Part shown: in pieces, positions 30,098-38,313 of the stretch | Layout: each line of letters begins with the position of its first letter | Position numbering within the stretch: position 1 is the first letter of the stretch | Origin: Legionella steigerwaltii | GTDB lineage: Bacteria; Pseudomonadota; Gammaproteobacteria; Legionellales; Legionellaceae | Direction of reading: 5' to 3' | Assembly: GCF_001468065.1 (NCBI RefSeq) | Contig: NZ_LNYZ01000006.1 | Span: forward strand, 22,002 to 86,001 | Length of the DNA stretch: 64,000 nucleotides | Notes under the pieces: model-generated | Database searches by the model: none | Seen by the model: only the letters and a program-made list of their open reading frames with translations | Told to the model about the DNA's origin: nothing | Position numbers and translations under genes: made by a program

Positions 30098-31237
30098 ATG
30101 AATACCCTTTTTCTTTTCGCAAAACATCTTAATGAAGCAGGATGTTTCTGCCTCAAAATGAACGCTGATGGAGCATTAATTGCTCCACCTGCTCAACGTA
30201 GTTTTGCCGAAATTAAAACACTACAGACAGAAAGTAACACTTTAGTTATTGAAACATGTGAACAGGTCAGTCTTCTTAATCTCGAGTTTTCATGGCTTCC
30301 AGATAGGAAGGCAAGAATTGCAATCCCTTATGCTTTAGAAGAAAAACTAGCACAACCAGTAGATGAGCTTCATTTTGCTTTTGATAAAGCACGATATCAA
30401 AATAATCAGTACCTGGTGACTGTGATAAGTAAACAGCGAATTCGATATCTCATGCAATTCCTCAGGGAGCAAGGAATAGAATTTTCTGGAATCACCGTAG
30501 ATTGGTTTGCCCTGGAACCACAAGAATTATGCGTTTGTGAAGCAACATTACTTATTAATACCGATGATTTCAAAGGAGCTCTATCAGGAGAATTAGCTCA
30601 TATCTATCTAAAAGGCCACCCGCAACATCAACCTTTGCTTTTTGAAGACAGTACAATCCAAGATGATTCATCTTTGCCCAAGAATCAGGAATCATCGTAC
30701 ACATGGATTGCCCAAAGAATACTAAAAGCAAAGCTGATGAACCTCTGTCAAGGAGAGATGCAGTACGGCAATAAGGCAAATCAACTTAAAAAAGGATATC
30801 AAATCGCCGGCGCTCTTTTTTGTGTTTGGTTAATCTCCCTACTTGTAGTCAATGGGATCAAGTTGCATTTACTCAATAAAGATACTCAAAAAATTGATGC
30901 GCAAATTGCAGTGATTTATCATGAATTTTTTCCTGATGCAAAACAAGTTATTAGCCCTAAATTTCGCATCACACAGCTGTTAAAAAGCAATAATGCGGAA
31001 GAACAAAATCGCTTTTGGTTCTTACTCAACCAATTTTCCAAGGTCATGAAAAATGATCACAATACCTTGGAACAATTACGTTATCAGAATAAGATTTTAT
31101 CAGTCACATTGGTCAGCACGGACTTTGCCAGTTTAGAAGAATTAGAAAATGCATTAAAAAAGCTTCAACTTAAAGTAAAACAAACCCAAGCATCAACTCG
31201 CGAACAACAAGTTGTCGCTACTTTGGAGTTAATGTGA
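30098..31237 (+). CDS. gspL: type II secretion system protein GspL (LspL)
   Basis: A 379-residue bitopic inner-membrane protein: a cytoplasmic actin-like domain (1-~225) ending in the family MNLCQGEMQ motif, a membrane segment at ~235-253 (QIAGALFCVWLISLLVV), and a ferredoxin-like periplasmic domain. GspL anchors the assembly ATPase GspE to the platform. It overlaps gspM by four bases and follows mltB closely. Confidence 0.88.
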   Translation: MNTLFLFAKHLNEAGCFCLKMNADGALIAPPAQRSFAEIKTLQTESNTLVIETCEQVSLLNLEFSWLPDRKARIAIPYALEEKLAQPVDELHFAFDKARYQNNQYLVTVISKQRIRYLMQFLREQGIEFSGITVDWFALEPQELCVCEATLLINTDDFKGALSGELAHIYLKGHPQHQPLLFEDSTIQDDSSLPKNQESSYTWIAQRILKAKLMNLCQGEMQYGNKANQLKKGYQIAGALFCVWLISLLVVNGIKLHLLNKDTQKIDAQIAVIYHEFFPDAKQVISPKFRITQLLKSNNAEEQNRFWFLLNQFSKVMKNDHNTLEQLRYQNKILSVTLVSTDFASLEELENALKKLQLKVKQTQASTREQQVVATLELM

Positions 31238-31716
31238 AAGCATACTTAAGTACACTTAATGAACGAGAAAGATGGATGTTGATTGGAACAGCAGTGTGCC
31301 TTTTCCTTTATGTGTATTATTTGTTTTTGTATAACCCGTTGAGCCAAAAGGTAAACCAAAAATCAACCCAACTCGTCGAAAAAACGGCTACACTCGAGTG
31401 GATGAAAAAGATAAAACAACAAAGCCATACAAAACAAACGAAAAAACAAATAGTTGATAACAGTCAATTATTAACGACTCTAGCGACACAACTAAAAAAT
31501 GACACAACATTAAAGTTTCCATATCAGTTGCAACAAACTGGCTCCGGAGATATTCAGCTTACTTTTGATGCAGTTGCTTTTAATTTATTTATTACCTGGT
31601 TGGAAAAAATAAATCAACGCTATGCGATTACCGTAAAACAGTTTGAAGCAGATCGCTCGAAAACACCTGGTGTAACTCGTTTAATGATCTTAATTAGCTC
31701 CGCTTCGAAAACTTAG
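31234..31716 (+). CDS. gspM: type II secretion system protein GspM (LspM)
   Basis: A 160-residue protein with a GTG start overlapping the gspL stop (GTGA). A short cytoplasmic N-terminus (LNERERWML) precedes a membrane segment at ~14-32, then a coiled region and a small ferredoxin-like periplasmic domain. It pairs with GspL in the inner-membrane platform. No other gsp genes are present in the window. Confidence 0.87.
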   Translation: MKAYLSTLNERERWMLIGTAVCLFLYVYYLFLYNPLSQKVNQKSTQLVEKTATLEWMKKIKQQSHTKQTKKQIVDNSQLLTTLATQLKNDTTLKFPYQLQQTGSGDIQLTFDAVAFNLFITWLEKINQRYAITVKQFEADRSKTPGVTRLMILISSASKT

Positions 31717-31751
31717 CCTGTTATAATCTGGGTGAAGAGGCAATAATGCCC

Positions 31752-31827
31752 CGTCATCACGAGTGTAACGAGGGGAACCTTCACCCTATGCACCGAGTTA
31801 CGATGGGAGACCCCACTCGGGATGACG
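31752..31827. repeat. second-type inverted repeat (CGTCATC-CGAGTG)
   Basis: CGTCATCACGAGTG pairs with CACTCGGGATGACG (one mismatch). A part-copy resembling the other repeat family (CTGGGTGAAGAGGC) lies just upstream. It occupies the gspM-oxidoreductase gap. Confidence 0.7.
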
Positions 31828-31884
31828 AAAAAAGATTCCGGGTTAAGAGCGATACAAGAACTTCATAAAAAATAAGGAAATTTC

Positions 31885-32889
31885 ATGTCAAACTCATCAG
31901 TTAAAATTGTTCGTTTTCACGAAACTGGGGGACCAGAGGTATTAAAACTTGAAGAGATATCATTACCAGAGCCAGGGAAAGGTGAGGTTCGTTTGCGTGT
32001 TCATGCAATTGGTTTAAATCGAGCTGAAATTATGTTTCGTACTGGTCAATATTTAGTACAACCTCATTTCCCATCAAAAATTGGCTATGAAGCCTCCGGT
32101 GTGGTTGAAGCAGTTGGTCCGGATGTTGATAAAAAAATAATTGGCAAGACATACAGCACTGTGCCTTGTTTTGATCTAGGTAAATATGGTGTATATGGAG
32201 AAGTGGCCATAGTCCCTGCATACGCACTTGCAGCATATCCTGAGAAACTTTCATATGCAGAGGGAACTTCCATATGGATGCAATACATGACAGCTTATGG
32301 AGCTCTGATTCACTATGGAAAACTCTCTAAAAATGATTTTGTTTTAATTACTGCAGCAAGTAGTAGTGTGGGATTAGCTGCAATTCAAATTGCACGAACT
32401 CAGGGTGCAAAGAGTATTGTTACCACACGTACCTCTAAGAAAAAAGCTGAGTTACTCTCTTTAGGCGCAGATCATGTCATTGTAACAAGCGAAGAAAATC
32501 TCCCTGCTCGTGTAAGTGAAATAACAAAGGGTACAGGAGTAAAAATCGTTTTTGATCCAATCGCTGGTAAAGGCGTTGAAGTTCTAGCAGAAACACTCTC
32601 ACCAGGTGGAACACTTTTTGTTTATGGTAACTTATCTCTGGAACAGATTACGCCTTTCCCTCTTTTCACCGCATTGAACAAAGGAATTTCTGTGCGGGGT
32701 TATACGCTTTTTGAAATTGCTACTCAAACCGAGGCTCGGAAAGAAGCCGAAAAATATATTTTTGATCATTTACAAGATGGATCATTTCATCCTCAAATTG
32801 CCCAAACTTTCTCTTTGGGACATATAGTCGATGCACATCGATACATGGAGTCTAATGAACAAGTAGGTAAAATTATAGTAACCGCTTAA
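31885..32889 (+). CDS. MDR-family NAD(P)-dependent oxidoreductase (quinone reductase-like)
   Basis: A 334-residue medium-chain dehydrogenase/reductase. It has a GroES-like N-domain (PGKGEVRLRVHAIGLNRAE) and a Rossmann domain (ITAASSSVGLAAIQIARTQGA). The zinc-ligand Cys/His pattern of true alcohol dehydrogenases is not evident, which favours the quinone oxidoreductase/crotonyl-reductase side. The substrate cannot be told. AAGGA precedes the ATG. It is a lone gene. Confidence 0.8.
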   Translation: MSNSSVKIVRFHETGGPEVLKLEEISLPEPGKGEVRLRVHAIGLNRAEIMFRTGQYLVQPHFPSKIGYEASGVVEAVGPDVDKKIIGKTYSTVPCFDLGKYGVYGEVAIVPAYALAAYPEKLSYAEGTSIWMQYMTAYGALIHYGKLSKNDFVLITAASSSVGLAAIQIARTQGAKSIVTTRTSKKKAELLSLGADHVIVTSEENLPARVSEITKGTGVKIVFDPIAGKGVEVLAETLSPGGTLFVYGNLSLEQITPFPLFTALNKGISVRGYTLFEIATQTEARKEAEKYIFDHLQDGSFHPQIAQTFSLGHIVDAHRYMESNEQVGKIIVTA

Positions 32890-32904
32890 TCGCAGCAAAA
32901 AATG

Positions 32905-32932
32905 CCCGAGTAAAGGTCTCTCTTCACTCGGG
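32905..32932 (-). terminator. terminator of the SPOR lipoprotein gene
   Basis: CCCGAGT and ACTCGGG enclose a 14-base loop. On the minus strand a T run follows. It lies between two convergent genes. Confidence 0.75.
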
Positions 32933-32945
32933 TCAAGCTATTATT

Positions 32946-33464
32946 CTAGTGTTGGACACTGCTCCAATTAATTACTGAAGCACCACTTTTCAATTCAGGG
33001 GGTAAAGAATTTAAAGCTTTTTGTGCTTCTTCAGAGGTAGTGTAGGTTCCATATACTCCTCTATATCGAGTTTTACCATCTCGATCATATTTTACCTGCG
33101 CCATTCGATCTTTTTTGGGCGCTTTATATAGGACTTGTGCAACTTGAGATGCCTTGTCCCCTTCGGTCAATTCAATCGTATAACCTTGAGGATTTTGACT
33201 ATTTACCCAAGTCTCATCTCTGTCTTTAAAAGACACTGGAGAATGCAACTCGCCAACATGATATGAATTAGGAACTTTTACTTCCTGACTTCGTTGGTAT
33301 CTATAGTCATAATTCGTATTGTAACTATTTATAGTCCAAGGTTGTTGTGTGATATCAACATATGAATATGCTGGATATGAGATGTTGTCATCTTTAGTAC
33401 AGGAAGACATACCAAAAGCACAAATTACTATGAGCGCTAAGTTTATTTTCTTATCCATAGTCAT
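32946..33464 (-). CDS. SPOR-domain lipoprotein
   Basis: A 172-residue protein with a signal peptide and lipobox ending at Cys22 (FGMSSCTKDD), a Tyr/Asn-rich linker, and a C-terminal domain (~95-170) with the SPOR pattern (YTIELTEGDKASQVAQVL, YRGVYGTYTTSEEAQKAL). SPOR domains bind denuded glycan strands, often at the septum. A second ATG lies two codons in. It is divergent from the dGTPase gene. Confidence 0.75.
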   Translation of the reverse strand: MTMDKKINLALIVICAFGMSSCTKDDNISYPAYSYVDITQQPWTINSYNTNYDYRYQRSQEVKVPNSYHVGELHSPVSFKDRDETWVNSQNPQGYTIELTEGDKASQVAQVLYKAPKKDRMAQVKYDRDGKTRYRGVYGTYTTSEEAQKALNSLPPELKSGASVINWSSVQH

Positions 33465-33602
33465 TCCCCTAGTTTTTAGTTCTTATTATTTACTCCCTGT
33501 TCACTATATCTACATAACTAGAAAAAACTTTAGGAAATTGTGTTGTTAAAGAGCAAATTATGACTTACAGTAATTATTTTTTTATTTCGACGGCAAAAAC
33601 TT

Positions 33603-34928
33603 ATGTGGACACATCGACGTTCAGGACAAACGAATCAAAGAGGAAATCTCGATCATCGGGATCCTTATGAACGAGACCGTACACGTGTAATTCACTGCCC
33701 AGCTTTCAGACGTCTGCAAAGAAAAACACAAATTTTAGGGACTGATGAAGGTGATTTCCACCGTACTCGCCTGACCCATTCTCTCGAGGTCGATTCAATA
33801 GGACGCAGTATTGTACATAATCTCTTAATGAACCAAGAGAAACATATAGTTTTAGCTGGCCTATTACCTAATGACGATCTGATCTCCGTTATTTGTTTAC
33901 TTCATGACATTGGACATCCACCTTTTGGACACGGTGGTGAAGTGGCCCTCAATTATATGATGCGCAATTATGGAGGGTTTGAAGCAAATGGACAAACACT
34001 GCGACTCCTCACTAAGGTTGAAAGCAGTTATGGAACGTATGGTCTTGATTTAACCCGCCGTGCATTGCTGGGTATTTTAAAATACCCAGTGAAACGTTCT
34101 GCTGTCGTCGCACCAAAACAAGCCCCAGTTCATGAATCCATTCATAAAACCATCAAAATTAATGACTGGTTACCACCTAAAGCATATTTTGATTGCGAAC
34201 AGCCTGAGATTGATTGGTTATTGTCCCCTTTTTCTGATAATGACAAAGAATTATTTCAATCGTTATCACAAGCACCGCATGGTACAAAAGCAGGAAAATC
34301 AGCCTACCATAGCTTTGATTGTTCCATTATGGATATCGCAGATGATATTGCTTATGGAGTGCATGATCTTGAAGATGCAATCCATTTACGCCTTATTAAT
34401 CCCTCTCATTTGGATACACCGGAGTTTAGACAGTTATTAAGCAGTACCCTATTAACCAATCGACAAAATCAAATCATTGATTCGTTATTTTCTCCAGATC
34501 TTTATTCAAGAAAACAAACCATAGGAGAAATGGTCAATTATTTTATTACCTCAGCTCAAATCATAACGACCAATGAAAATTTTGAGAATAATCTGTTGAA
34601 ATACAATTTGGCACTCGCTCCTGAAGCAAATGCCCTGCTGAACTATTTAAAACAATGCATTTATAATAATGTCATTGACTCCCAAGAAGCCCGTACTTTT
34701 GAGTATGGCGGGCAAACGGTTGTACTTAGACTGTTCGATGCCATCAGCTCCAACCCTGCCAGTTTATTAGATAACAAAAATAGAGTTTTGTTTAAACAAG
34801 CCACAGATGAAACAACTGCCTATCGGATTGTATGCGATTATCTGGCGAATATGACCGATGAGTATGCCTATAGAATGCATGAGCGATTGTTTGGGTTTAA
34901 TACAAGAACCATTTTCGAAAGACTTTGA
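33603..34928 (+). CDS. dgt: deoxyguanosinetriphosphate triphosphohydrolase-like protein
   Basis: An HD-domain dNTPase of 441 residues. The metal-binding residues are visible as His59 (RLTHSLEV), His101-Asp102 and His105 (LLHDIGHPPFGHGGE) and a later Asp in MDIADDIAYGVHDLE. It splits dNTPs into nucleoside and triphosphate. The N-terminal PYERDRTRVIHCPAFRRLQ is characteristic of the shorter dGTPase-like group. Confidence 0.9.
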   Translation: MWTHRRSGQTNQRGNLDHRDPYERDRTRVIHCPAFRRLQRKTQILGTDEGDFHRTRLTHSLEVDSIGRSIVHNLLMNQEKHIVLAGLLPNDDLISVICLLHDIGHPPFGHGGEVALNYMMRNYGGFEANGQTLRLLTKVESSYGTYGLDLTRRALLGILKYPVKRSAVVAPKQAPVHESIHKTIKINDWLPPKAYFDCEQPEIDWLLSPFSDNDKELFQSLSQAPHGTKAGKSAYHSFDCSIMDIADDIAYGVHDLEDAIHLRLINPSHLDTPEFRQLLSSTLLTNRQNQIIDSLFSPDLYSRKQTIGEMVNYFITSAQIITTNENFENNLLKYNLALAPEANALLNYLKQCIYNNVIDSQEARTFEYGGQTVVLRLFDAISSNPASLLDNKNRVLFKQATDETTAYRIVCDYLANMTDEYAYRMHERLFGFNTRTIFERL

Positions 34929-34929
34929 G

Positions 34930-34968
34930 AACTCATCACTAACTTATTGAGTTTTCAACTTTTTATTT
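34930..34968 (+). terminator. weak terminator after dgt
   Basis: AACTCA and TGAGTT form a short 6-bp stem, followed by two T-rich stretches directly after the dgt stop. Confidence 0.35.
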
Positions 34969-35037
34969 TCCCGCACTGGGATGTCTCCCCAAAATATATT
35001 ATTATCTCCTTTCAATTCACGGAGAAATAAGAATAAA

Positions 35038-35781
35038 ATGGATATAAAAAGGACTCTTACTGTACTTGTTGTTACAGCGTTTGCTCAAAACAGTTTTTCA
35101 GGAACTATGGGACCAGTTAGCCCTCCCTGGACGCAGGTTATCACTTTAAGTCTTGGCCCAGCGTGGACTGATAGTGGTGAAACGAACACCTTTTTCTTAC
35201 AACCTGATGTTGAAAAAAAATATACTGCGAATGAAAATACAAGTACCCTTTTTGATGGAGAGGTTTTCTATGGCTTGCAACATGCATTAAATGCTTCATT
35301 TACCGGTCAATTAGGATTGGCTGTCGCAGCAACAACTAATGCAAAATTGAAAGGCGATGTATGGGAAGATGCCGATCCAGAATTCGATAACTTTTTCTAC
35401 ACCTACAAAATCAATCATACTCATATCGCAGCCAAAGGAAAGTTGATTGGTAATTTCAATGTTCTTGTAAATCCCTATTTAAGCGGAAGCTTGGGAGTTG
35501 GTTTTAATCGTGCACACGATTTCACAATTACTCCTAAAATAGTTGAAGAAGTTCCTGCCCCAGAATTTACCTCCAATACCCATACTGCTTTTTCTTACAC
35601 AGTTGGAGTAGGAGTCCAAAAAGAGTTCTATTCGAGATGGCAATTTGGCATTGGTTATGAATTTGCAGATTGGGGAAAAAGTAATCTCGGAAGAGCACCA
35701 GGCCAGACCCTAAATAACGGCTTGAGTTTAAATCATCTATATACAAATGAATTGCAATTTAGCTTAAGTCTCATAATCTAA
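35038..35781 (+). CDS. outer-membrane beta-barrel protein
   Basis: A 247-residue protein with a signal peptide (residues ~1-21, LTVLVVTAFAQNSFSG) and alternating beta-strand patterns ending in a terminal strand ELQFSLSLII. It resembles the opacity/OmpW-like small porins common in Legionella. The ATG at 35038 has CGGAG upstream; a further in-frame start at 34981 precedes no signal peptide. It is followed after 18 bases by the repeat protein. Confidence 0.75.
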   Translation: MDIKRTLTVLVVTAFAQNSFSGTMGPVSPPWTQVITLSLGPAWTDSGETNTFFLQPDVEKKYTANENTSTLFDGEVFYGLQHALNASFTGQLGLAVAATTNAKLKGDVWEDADPEFDNFFYTYKINHTHIAAKGKLIGNFNVLVNPYLSGSLGVGFNRAHDFTITPKIVEEVPAPEFTSNTHTAFSYTVGVGVQKEFYSRWQFGIGYEFADWGKSNLGRAPGQTLNNGLSLNHLYTNELQFSLSLII

Positions 35782-35799
35782 TGATTTTAAGGATTGAAA

Positions 35800-37362
35800 A
35801 TGAATAATAAATGGATTTATTTTTTATTGGGTAGCATTGCTTTTACACCAACCATAATGCATGCAGCACCAACACCAAAATTCTCAATACTTCCTACTAC
35901 AAAAACAACACTTCAAATTTCTTCAACAAGCACGGCTACTGTTCGTTATCAAATAACTAATAATACGAAAATTAAAAGGACTTTAACCTTTAAAGCAATT
36001 CAAGGGGTTAGCCAAGGAACCGGAGGGACTAATCCTTGTTCCAGCCCTTTTACACTTGACTCAAAACAGTCTTGCCTATTAACCTTAGTGATTCATGGAA
36101 ATTCTATTTCATCTGCTGGAATACACAGTGGACCTGAGATATGCAAAACCCAAGGCCCCGGAAATAATAATCCTGATCCCTATCTTTGTTCTCAGCCCAG
36201 TACCGAGAATCATTTAAATATTACCTTATCACCGTCTTCTCTGATAAGAAGACTAATTGTTGGTGTTGCTACCATTAATGGCCAAAACGCACCGATTGCC
36301 TTTACTAGTACTGACGGTGGCAACTCATGGAGTTCTCTTATTCAACTGTCTAGCACGCTACCAAGTACATTATCTGATGTTTTTTGCGATGATTCAGGTT
36401 TAAATTGTGTTTCAGTAGGTCGTACAACTTCAGCTCCCAGCCAACCTTTAGCATATAACACCACAGATGGGGGAAATTCATGGTCTTCTCCAATACTTTT
36501 GACTGCACCAGCTGGCGCAACTGATGCAAGACTCATAAGTGTTGCTTGTGATAGTGCCGCGGTAAACTGTGTGGCAGTAGGACGCTCAAGAACTCCAACT
36601 CGAAGTTTTGCACTAACTTATACAAGTATGGATGGAGGTGCAACGTGGAGCACTCCTGTATTACCCACTGCTTTAACAGGAAGTACAACCTTGTTGGGTG
36701 TTGCATGCAGCAGTTCCGGTCTCCAATGCGTCACTGTAGGCGTTAATGGAGCAAAGACCATAGCTTATACGAGTAATGATGGGGGTAAGGACTGGAATGC
36801 TCCTAGTACTCTGAATACACCACCTAGCTCTACACCGACTTTATCAGCAGTTTCCTGCAACAGCTCAGGATTAATCTGTAGCGCAGTAGGGAATACATTT
36901 GATGCATTAGGAAATCAAATACCGCTTACTTATACAACAGCTGATGGTGGTTTAAATTGGAGTAATCCTATTTTACCAACTCCTCCATCTACTGAGGGGA
37001 GTTCACTTTCCGCAGTTTCTTGCAACGACTCGGGCCTTTGTACTGCAGTTGGAACTGGAACACTTAATGGAATCTTGAGAAATCTTGTATATACAAGTAC
37101 TGATAGTGGAAATACCTGGAGTGCACCCATTCTACCTAACATACCTCAAGGTTTTGATGCCAACACATTAAATGGGTTGTTCTGTGGTGGAAATGGAACC
37201 CTTTGTACTACTGCTGGCTCAGGAACAACTAATGCGGTGAACATTATTCCCTATTCATATAGTAGCACTGATGGCGGTAATACTTGGAGCGCCCCACTTT
37301 TACTTCCTGTACCATCAAGTATAACCATAGCCAATGTTTCTGGAGTATCTGGTAGTAAATAA
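35800..37362 (+). CDS. secreted seven-repeat protein, BNR/sialidase-like
   Basis: A 520-residue exported protein with a signal peptide (~1-23, ending MHAAP). An Ig-like/MSP-like N-domain (~25-145) with paired Cys is followed by seven repeats of ~55-60 residues. Each carries a variant of YTSTDGGNTWSAPILL and most carry an SAVSCNSSGLxCxAVG segment. The S-x-D-x-G-x-x-W core is the BNR (Asp-box) motif of beta-propellers. Catalytic sialidase residues are not evident, so a binding propeller is more likely than an enzyme. It is probably co-transcribed with the upstream porin. Confidence 0.75.
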   Translation: MNNKWIYFLLGSIAFTPTIMHAAPTPKFSILPTTKTTLQISSTSTATVRYQITNNTKIKRTLTFKAIQGVSQGTGGTNPCSSPFTLDSKQSCLLTLVIHGNSISSAGIHSGPEICKTQGPGNNNPDPYLCSQPSTENHLNITLSPSSLIRRLIVGVATINGQNAPIAFTSTDGGNSWSSLIQLSSTLPSTLSDVFCDDSGLNCVSVGRTTSAPSQPLAYNTTDGGNSWSSPILLTAPAGATDARLISVACDSAAVNCVAVGRSRTPTRSFALTYTSMDGGATWSTPVLPTALTGSTTLLGVACSSSGLQCVTVGVNGAKTIAYTSNDGGKDWNAPSTLNTPPSSTPTLSAVSCNSSGLICSAVGNTFDALGNQIPLTYTTADGGLNWSNPILPTPPSTEGSSLSAVSCNDSGLCTAVGTGTLNGILRNLVYTSTDSGNTWSAPILPNIPQGFDANTLNGLFCGGNGTLCTTAGSGTTNAVNIIPYSYSSTDGGNTWSAPLLLPVPSSITIANVSGVSGSK

Positions 37363-37411
37363 TAATTAATAAGTACCCTACCCTGTGTAAGTTACCTATT
37401 TAAATACACTC

Positions 37412-37472
37412 GTAGCCTGGGTGAAGGCCGAAAGGTCGCAACCCGGGTTTCACTTCGTTTCACCCAGGCTAC
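37412..37472. repeat. intergenic palindromic repeat (GTGAAGGC variant)
   Basis: GTAGCCTGGGTGAAGGC and GTTTCACCCAGGCTAC arms surround AACCCGGGTT. It lies in the gap between the repeat protein and the tRNA-Glu genes. Confidence 0.85.
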
Positions 37473-37616
37473 TCTTAGGTTAGCACCATTGAGTGAACAC
37501 TTACAATAAAATATGTTAAAAATCAGATCATTTGAACTAATACACTCGTTATCAGTGTCATTTTTGCTTTTTGAATTATGGATTAAGGCGTTGAAATGAA
37601 AATATTGACTTAAATA

Positions 37617-37692
37617 TGGCGTCCCCAAGGGGGTTCGAACCCCTGTTACCGCCGTGAAAGGGCAGTGTCCTAGGCCGCTAGACGATGGGGAC
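37617..37692 (-). tRNA. tRNA-Glu (TTC), copy 2
   Basis: 76 bases with acceptor GTCCCCA, anticodon TTC in CTTTCAC and encoded CCA. It is identical to the copy at 37742. Confidence 0.95.
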
Positions 37693-37741
37693 CTGGATCT
37701 TTAACTTACAACTCTTTTACTACAACTACAAACACCAATAA

Positions 37742-37817
37742 TGGCGTCCCCAAGGGGGTTCGAACCCCTGTTACCGCCGTGAAAGGGCAGTGTCCTAGGC
37801 CGCTAGACGATGGGGAC
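37742..37817 (-). tRNA. tRNA-Glu (TTC), copy 1
   Basis: 76 bases, identical to the downstream copy; the 49-base spacer between them is unique. Confidence 0.95.
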
Positions 37818-37830
37818 CTTAGACTTTTTA

Positions 37831-37852
37831 CCATCAACATCAAAGATGTTGA

Positions 37853-37855
<3 letters not shown>
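37831..37855. repeat. perfect hairpin between tRNA-Ala and tRNA-Glu
   Basis: CCATCAACATC and GATGTTGATGG around AAA. Its edge overlaps the encoded CCA of tRNA-Ala. No T run follows, so it may be a processing signal in the tRNA precursor. Confidence 0.6.
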
Positions 37856-37928
<73 letters not shown>

Positions 37929-37943
37929 GAAAATTAGGTTCGC

Positions 37944-37972
37944 AGTTTAATGAGCTCCCCAAGCTCTGTCAA
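37944..37972 (-). promoter_or_regulatory. strong promoter of the tRNA-Ala-Glu-Glu array
   Basis: On the minus strand TTGACA, a 17-base spacer and TAAACT end ~15 bases before the tRNA. Confidence 0.8.
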
Positions 37973-38252
37973 GTAAATTTTGCATTTTCAATAAAGAAGT
38001 TTGTTTTGCAATCGAAAAAATCATTTGAAATAAATTTTTAAACGGCTAATTTACAGAAAAAGGATGTAGGTGTTTTATCATTAACTTCTAGGAGTCAATA
38101 AAAAGCAACGTATTATTGCTCAATAATTCGCAAAAGATTACTCATAGATTGAGTGATTTATTTACATATCGTAATGTAAAAATCCTTTTTTTTTCATTAT
38201 ACTACGATTCACCATGAGCGAAATAAGAATACATGCATTTTCATTTTTGACA
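37973..38252. other. AT-rich intergenic stretch
   Basis: Part of the 385-base gap between tRNA-Ala and the giant gene. I see no ORF, repeat or RNA gene here; the features of the gap are the tRNA promoter on one side and the PmrA-like site on the other. Confidence 0.6.
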
Positions 38253-38272
38253 CTTAATCTCCTGTTAATAAT
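38253..38272 (+). promoter_or_regulatory. PmrA-like tandem site before the giant SecA-like gene
   Basis: CTTAATCTC and GTTAATAAT are direct repeats separated by two bases. This matches the form reported for the Legionella PmrA regulator, tandem cTTAATatT with a 2-base gap, with mismatches outside the TTAAT cores. It lies 41 bases before the GTG start, with TATTAT-like -10 candidates between. Confidence 0.5.
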
Positions 38273-38313
38273 TACGATGTATTATTATTTCTTTTGATTC
38301 TAGGAGCGTTGCT

